Part shown: in pieces, positions 59,514 to 64,000 of the stretch
How the letters are laid out: each line of letters begins with the position of its first letter
Position numbering within the stretch: position 1 is the stretch's first letter
Origin: Apostichopus parvimensis
Taxonomy: Eukaryota > Echinodermata > Holothuroidea > Aspidochirotida > Stichopodidae
Direction of reading: 5' to 3'
Assembly: GCA_000934455.1 (NCBI GenBank)
Contig: KN882599.1
Span: 3,859 to 67,858 of the forward strand
Length of the DNA: 64,000 bases
Position numbers and translations under genes: made by a program
Notes under the pieces: generated by a model
What the model was told of the DNA's origin: nothing
Databases searched by the model: none
Seen by the model: only the letters and a program-made list of their open reading frames with translations

Positions 59514-62500
59514 GTACGTTTATCAAATGTAAAAAAAATTTGCAGTTTAGTCTTGTAGTTTGTTGGAAAGTTCTAAAACGTTTTAACTTCAAAAAGAAAT
59601 GGATTCAGGAATTCTTAATGTATAGTGCTGTATCCTTATTTGTATCTGACACAGCTTATTCTGAGGCTACAACCTATGCTTAAAGAGACACACACAGAAA
59701 GTCTATCAAGTTGTAACATCGGCACTCGTTCTTGATCAACCACACTTAAAATTTATACCAGATATACCTAGCCTAACCAATTTTTTGAAAAGAATCAGGG
59801 TTGAAATTTGCTCTAGTCATGAACTAAATGACAAAGATTCTTTACCCCGAATCGCACCTCTTTGGACGAGAGGGGTAGATAGCCCTGTGGATATATTCGA
59901 TGCTGGACTTGTCTTGAAATCCAATCCTTCACTGTCTGGGATATAATGAATGAAACTGAAGTGTGAGCCTTTGATATATTGTATGTTTTAGGCCTGGCAC
60001 CTCCAAATAGAAATGTCAAAGATCAGCATGAACCAAGGACTAGATTAGAGATTGAGTTCTCTGCAATTCATTTCTCACTATTCCATATTCATTTGTCATT
60101 TGAATATTCCATAATTTTTACCTCGCAACCAAAAGAACTTGCTTTAGCTGCATACTGCATTTTCCCCTGTAATTTGTGATAGCTAGTATAAGAAGACTGT
60201 CCTTCCTCTCACAGACTTTCAAAGGCATGAGTTTTGTTTGGGGGGGGGGGGGGGGCAACTGCTAACTCTGTTGAAAACTCAAAGCTTCAGAGATGAGTGT
60301 ACAGTTGATATGCACCACTCATATATTGTAACAGCATGCCATTCTTTCTACTATCTATCTCTACAGGACAAAAAACGTGCCTTCACATTCATGGGGTATT
60401 TCCCTATTTCTACGTGCCTTGCGATGAAACAGAGGTTACTGACAAGTTGTTATTACAGTTGGCTCTCAGTATCGACACCGCCTTGCAAGTTGGATCCGGT
60501 AATGCCAACAAGTATACGCAGCATGTCTTTAAAATTACAGCCGTTTCGGGGAGGTAAATGAAATTAATTCTTAAAAACATAACTATAGACAAGAATGTTG
60601 AAAAATTTAATACCATCTCTTTATGGTCTAAAGTTTTTAACCTCTTTTATTAGAATTGAATGGTAAATCTTAGTTTGAAAATGGAGAAAATTGTCAGGAG
60701 ATTGTTTCTGAGAAACTTGTGCTAATGTAAGAACATTTGTTACAATGTTATTTTGTAGTCTTTCAGAAGTTTTTCTTTCCAGAAATAGTATGATAATTAT
60801 CATACTAATCTTAAATCTTTGCTTCCCCATTGTAAAACAAATCAGGGGGTAGGGGGAATGGGGGTGGTTTAGGGAGTTTCTGGGAAAACTGGAATTTGAT
60901 ACTGAAGTCAAAAATCATATTGCACACTCACAAAGATTTGTTTGAAAAGCTGAGTGTGACAGTCAAACACAAAGAAGTATTGCACATTTACCAAGTTGTG
61001 TATTCAATTGAAGTGATGTAACGTAATTATCACATTTGGGAAGGTCCAAAAAGAAAATATAGTCGTTGTTAGGTTAGACTCAGATTCTTGAACCGGTTAA
61101 TCATAAAATCTCTTTTAAAATTCTATCTTGTGTTTCAGACAGCTGTATGGGTACCGTTCAAGTGAGAGGCAGTTTCTCAAGATATACTTCTATAATCCGT
61201 TTGTGCTCAGAAGGTGAGGACCAATTTAAGCCCTCTCTTTTGTATTCCATTGTAACCAGGCAGAAACCGATACCTATCCTGGTTGTCTTTAGTCAGATCT
61301 AATTTTGGTAATTTGTACTAGTATGTATCTGGGCCCCCCACCTTAGTGATTGCAAACAGAACATGGTCATACGAGGTCATCATAAATCTTGGACGTCTTG
61401 AATCTCTCAGAGTACGATAAATTATTGCAAGACTGAATCTTGGTTGACCATCGTTCAGCAAGATTCATTGGTAGAGTTAAAAGATAGAGGTCAAAGTTGG
61501 TATATACTCTAAAATCACGGTACAGCTTGCTTGCAATCCATACTGTCTGTGAAGGCCCTTATTCAGTGAGTAAAAGACCAGTTTCATTCTTAGTGAAGAT
61601 ACAAACAAATGCATAAGAGGGAGAGAGGAAAGGGTGTCAATTTGAACTTTGAAATTTTAAGTTTGTATGTTAGTCTTCCTGTCAGCTGCAGATACTTACT
61701 GTTTTGGTGATTAGCATAGGTCAAATGAGGTCAAACATGCAAATAGTGTAAGCCTAACTACGCCAGATGGCTGATTAGTACATGGTACTGTACATAATGT
61801 TAAGGAACATTGTGCCTGCACGAGGTTCTAAATTTGTAACGAGGCATCTGAAGATTTTGAGTTGGCCGAGCAACCAGGTACCGAACGACCAAAGTTGGTT
61901 CGGTAATCGGGTACCTGACAAGATGTCATTGTGGAAATGATGCACCACATTCTAGTTATCTTTAGCATGGCCCTCCAGTAAGAGCTCGCTTGTGGTGTAG
62001 CACTGTAATTCTAATAGACACATGTTGCAGTTTCCATATGAAAACCTTCCTCATGTATAAAACAAGAGACTAGAATAAACTTGACAAATAAAGGAACTTT
62101 ATTAAAAGCATTTGGAGACCTATCCTTGAATCCCTCAATCATTCCCCAATGGTTTTCATTGTGTTTTTTTATCAAGTTTTCTGACTTGCTCAAATGGATC
62201 CCTGGAAAAAAGCAAATAGCTGCTTGCCTTGTACTGGACTTTGTACGTTGTTTGTACACAGATAACAATATGTAATCGATCCTGTAATAAAGCCCACTGA
62301 CACAAGGAGTACTTGAAAAATTCTTGGCAAGAATCCAAAAAAATTTGATACACAGTTCATGCACGTAGATTGTACTGATATTCTAATATCAAACAAAGCA
62401 TACAAACATCACATGTGTAGACTTCTGAACAAAACACCACGGTTCCTTTACCCCGTACAATGGCACTTGTTGCGTTGTTATGAAAGCATTTGGGGAAAAC

Positions 62501-63071
62501 AACCTTGACTACTTCATAAATGTACAGTGCTTTCAAGAACTCTGGTCAAAACACAGAAATTCACAATAAAAGCTACATTTTTATTTAAAATCACAGCACA
62601 CACCTGTGACTGTACAGGCTTATGGGAGCACCTCCATAATTATAAGCTGTGACTACAGGCCCTTTTTTTTTTTTTGACGATACGGATATTATGTTGATCT
62701 GTGAAAGGTTATAGAAAAATGTTTTCGTTGGCAAGGCATCCCTCTCTAAATCTTTGATTACAGAGCATTTTTCGGTTTAAATTGTCCCATTAACTGTAGA
62801 AACAGTATCCAAATCTGGCGTGCCTTGAAAATTGGCAAACTACTTCCCATGCAGTGTGCATACAGAACTCTAAAATTTGGAAGCATTTAAGCCGTTTCAG
62901 GTCGCAGACGTGGTGTGCCCATTCAAACTGATTGTCCTAATATTCCGGTTCACTTATTCACCATTTACTACACCTTTCATTTCCTTCAGAGCTGCCGAAC
63001 TTTTACAGACCGGTGCTATACTGAACAAAGTCTTTCAACCGTTTGAATGTCATGTGCCTTTTAATCTACAG
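59375..63071 (+). CDS. REV3L: REV3L, DNA polymerase zeta catalytic subunit, N-terminal exons 1-4 (partial)
   Basis: Four exons, 59375-59513, 60367-60553, 61139-61213 and 62990-63071, join in phase (1, 2, 2, 0) to give 161 residues. They start MFSSRIVLVNHYLHAP and continue VPVLRIFGSTPAGQKTCLHI, HGVFPYFYVPCDE, TQHVFKITAVSGRQLYGY, ERQFLKIYFYNPF and AAELLQTGAILNKVFQPFE. This is collinear with the start of human REV3L (VPVVRVFGATPAGQKTCLH, HGIFPYLYVPYD, LLQSGAIMNKFYQPHEAH). REV3L is the B-family polymerase that, with REV7, extends from lesions in translesion synthesis. The N-terminal domain shown is the conserved part shared by B-family polymerases. The catalytic exons lie beyond the window. The start is the ATG that matches the human start. 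Confidence 0.95.
60367..60553 (+). CDS. REV3L: REV3L exon 2
   Basis: Acceptor CTCTACAG at 60366, donor GGGGAG/GTAAAT. Encodes QKTCLHIHGVFPYFYVPC to HVFKITAVSG. Confidence 0.94.
61139..61213 (+). CDS. REV3L: REV3L exon 3
   Basis: Acceptor GTGTTTCAG at 61138, donor AGAAG/GTGAGG. Encodes QLYGYRSSERQFLKIYFYNP. Confidence 0.92.
61214..62989. other. REV3L intron 3, no other gene seen
   Basis: Contains a small palindromic stretch at about 61874-61918 (CAGGTACCGAAC and GTTCGGTAATCGGGTACCTG) and otherwise ordinary AT-rich sequence. Confidence 0.4.
62990..63071 (+). CDS. REV3L: REV3L exon 4
   Basis: Acceptor TTCCTTCAG at 62989, donor CTACAG/GTAAAT. Encodes AAELLQTGAILNKVFQPFE and CHVPFNLQ, matching human GAIMNKFYQPHEAHIPYLLQ in layout. 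Confidence 0.92.
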
Positions 63072-63682
63072 GTAAATTCTCTTTTGTTAAATTTATATTT
63101 TCTAATAGATGTCGAGTGGTAAATGTCACCACAGTTTATTCATCGTTATTTAAATAAATAGACTGTACTACGGTGAGCTACATACAGTGTGTTTTTGTCT
63201 GCTCAAATTTTAACTACTATCCAGATTAGGCCTTGGGGGATCGAGTTTTCAAAGTGTGGAATATCCATTCTGAATATTTTGTCAGCCGAGGGTCATTGGA
63301 AAAGTGCATTGACTTTCAGTACATTGTAAAGTGTAGTCAGCTACAGTGCATTGACTGTTAGTACATTGAAAATTGTAGTCAGCCTCCTCCATTGACTGTT
63401 AGTATATTTGTATGAAGGATGTCCTTGACAGTGACACTGATCCCTGTTACCTAGCAACAGCAGACTGTCTGTGTACCTTTCAAACATACCATATCACTTG
63501 GTATTCGTGCATAATGTATTGTGGGAAGTGGTCACACGCTGCCATATCAGCCAATCAGAGCCTAGCTATAATGACCACTTAGCTACCTCTAAGTCTCAAG
63601 TTAAAGGTCAGTAGGCATCCAGTGGGAAAGAAAAACATACCTTTATTGTTTCATGTGTAAAATATGCCATCATTTCATATGT

Positions 63683-64000
63683 GATCAATTGGATGCAAGC
63701 AAATTGTTTGAAACTAAATCCAGAAAAAACGGAACTCATCGTTTTCACACCAAAGTTTCAGGGCAATTCCTCTGAAAATATTTGTACAAAAATGGGATTG
63801 AGTTACATAATTCCTGTTTCAGTGGTGAGGAATTTGGGTGTGCAGCTTGATCACAATCTTTCGATGGAAAACCTAATAGACTCCATTTCAAGGTCAGGTA
63901 ATTGGCAGATTGTTAATATTGGAAAAATCAGGCTGTATATTACCGATGAAGCATGTAAGACATTGGTTGACGCCCTTGTGACATCAAAATTAGACTACTG
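63683..64000 (+). mobile_element. CR1-like LINE reverse-transcriptase fragment, runs off window
   Basis: The plus-strand frame reads NCLKLNPEKTELIVFTPK, then VVRNLGVQLDHNLSM, NIGKIRLYITDEACKTLVDA and LVTSKLDYC: the thumb-side region of a CR1/jockey-type non-LTR reverse transcriptase, after the catalytic box. The frame is open from about 63683 to the edge. It is inside REV3L intron 4, same strand as the gene. Confidence 0.82.

Noticed and set aside
60239-60255. Poly-G run as a regulatory element
   Set aside because: Similar G runs occur throughout the window; nothing marks this one.
61874-61918. Small palindrome in REV3L intron 3 as a functional hairpin
   Set aside because: Short, and its GGTACC words resemble decayed ends of the 10881-type MITE; insufficient evidence.

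Overview
The window looks like nuclear DNA of a marine invertebrate animal. It is AT-rich, with genes split into short exons by introns of about 0.6-6 kb, and it is loaded with LINE fragments, non-autonomous DNA transposons, a tRNA-derived SINE, homopolymer G/C runs and degenerate short-period arrays. An echinoderm is my best guess from the overall character of genes and repeats, but no marker in the window proves it.

Left part (about 0.7-12.9 kb, minus strand): five exons of the centrosomal protein gene SFI1, read from 11.6 kb down to 0.7 kb. They carry W-x-x-W-type SFI1 helical repeats. Upstream lies an unidentified terminal exon (12.7-12.87 kb). The introns hold a truncated CR1/jockey-like LINE (about 1.0-1.5 kb), an RTE-like LINE (3.4-4.7 kb), a diverged direct duplication (6.5-8.4 kb), TTAA-flanked MITEs and two hAT-type MITEs. 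From 13 to 19 kb I see no gene, but there are a 952-bp hAT-type element, two inverted-repeat MITEs and a striking 970-bp array of GATATC palindromes bounded by inverted repeats.

Centre (19.6-46 kb): two inhibitor-of-apoptosis (IAP/BIRC) genes face each other tail to tail, the left on plus (19.69-28.28 kb) and the right on minus (45.86-35.52 kb). Their first four coding exons (N-terminal region, BIR1-BIR3, linker, UBA) and the introns between them are close copies, about 90% identical in protein by eye, so this is a recent inverted duplication. After the UBA exon the genes are unrelated in detail. The left continues with two acidic linker exons that are tandem duplicates of each other and a variant RING in which the zinc-binding His is Asp. 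The right continues with two death-effector-domain-like exons and a canonical IAP RING. All exon junctions from the linker onward are phase 1, so 3' modules could be exchanged without frame loss. A LINE fragment sits where the homology stops in the left copy. A MITE in left intron 1 has a clean empty TTAA site in the right copy, and an older SINE is shared by both copies.

Right part (46-64 kb): a remnant of a Penelope-like GIY-YIG region, a degenerate TGGATTATC array (46.6-47.3 kb), a broken Ty3/Gypsy remnant (49.1-50.0 kb), several repeats, a perfect hAT-type MITE (52.9 kb), a 454-base assembly gap (56.9-57.3 kb), then the first four coding exons of REV3L (catalytic subunit of DNA polymerase zeta) on plus from 59,375. 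REV3L continues past the window; its fourth intron contains a LINE reverse-transcriptase fragment that runs off the end.
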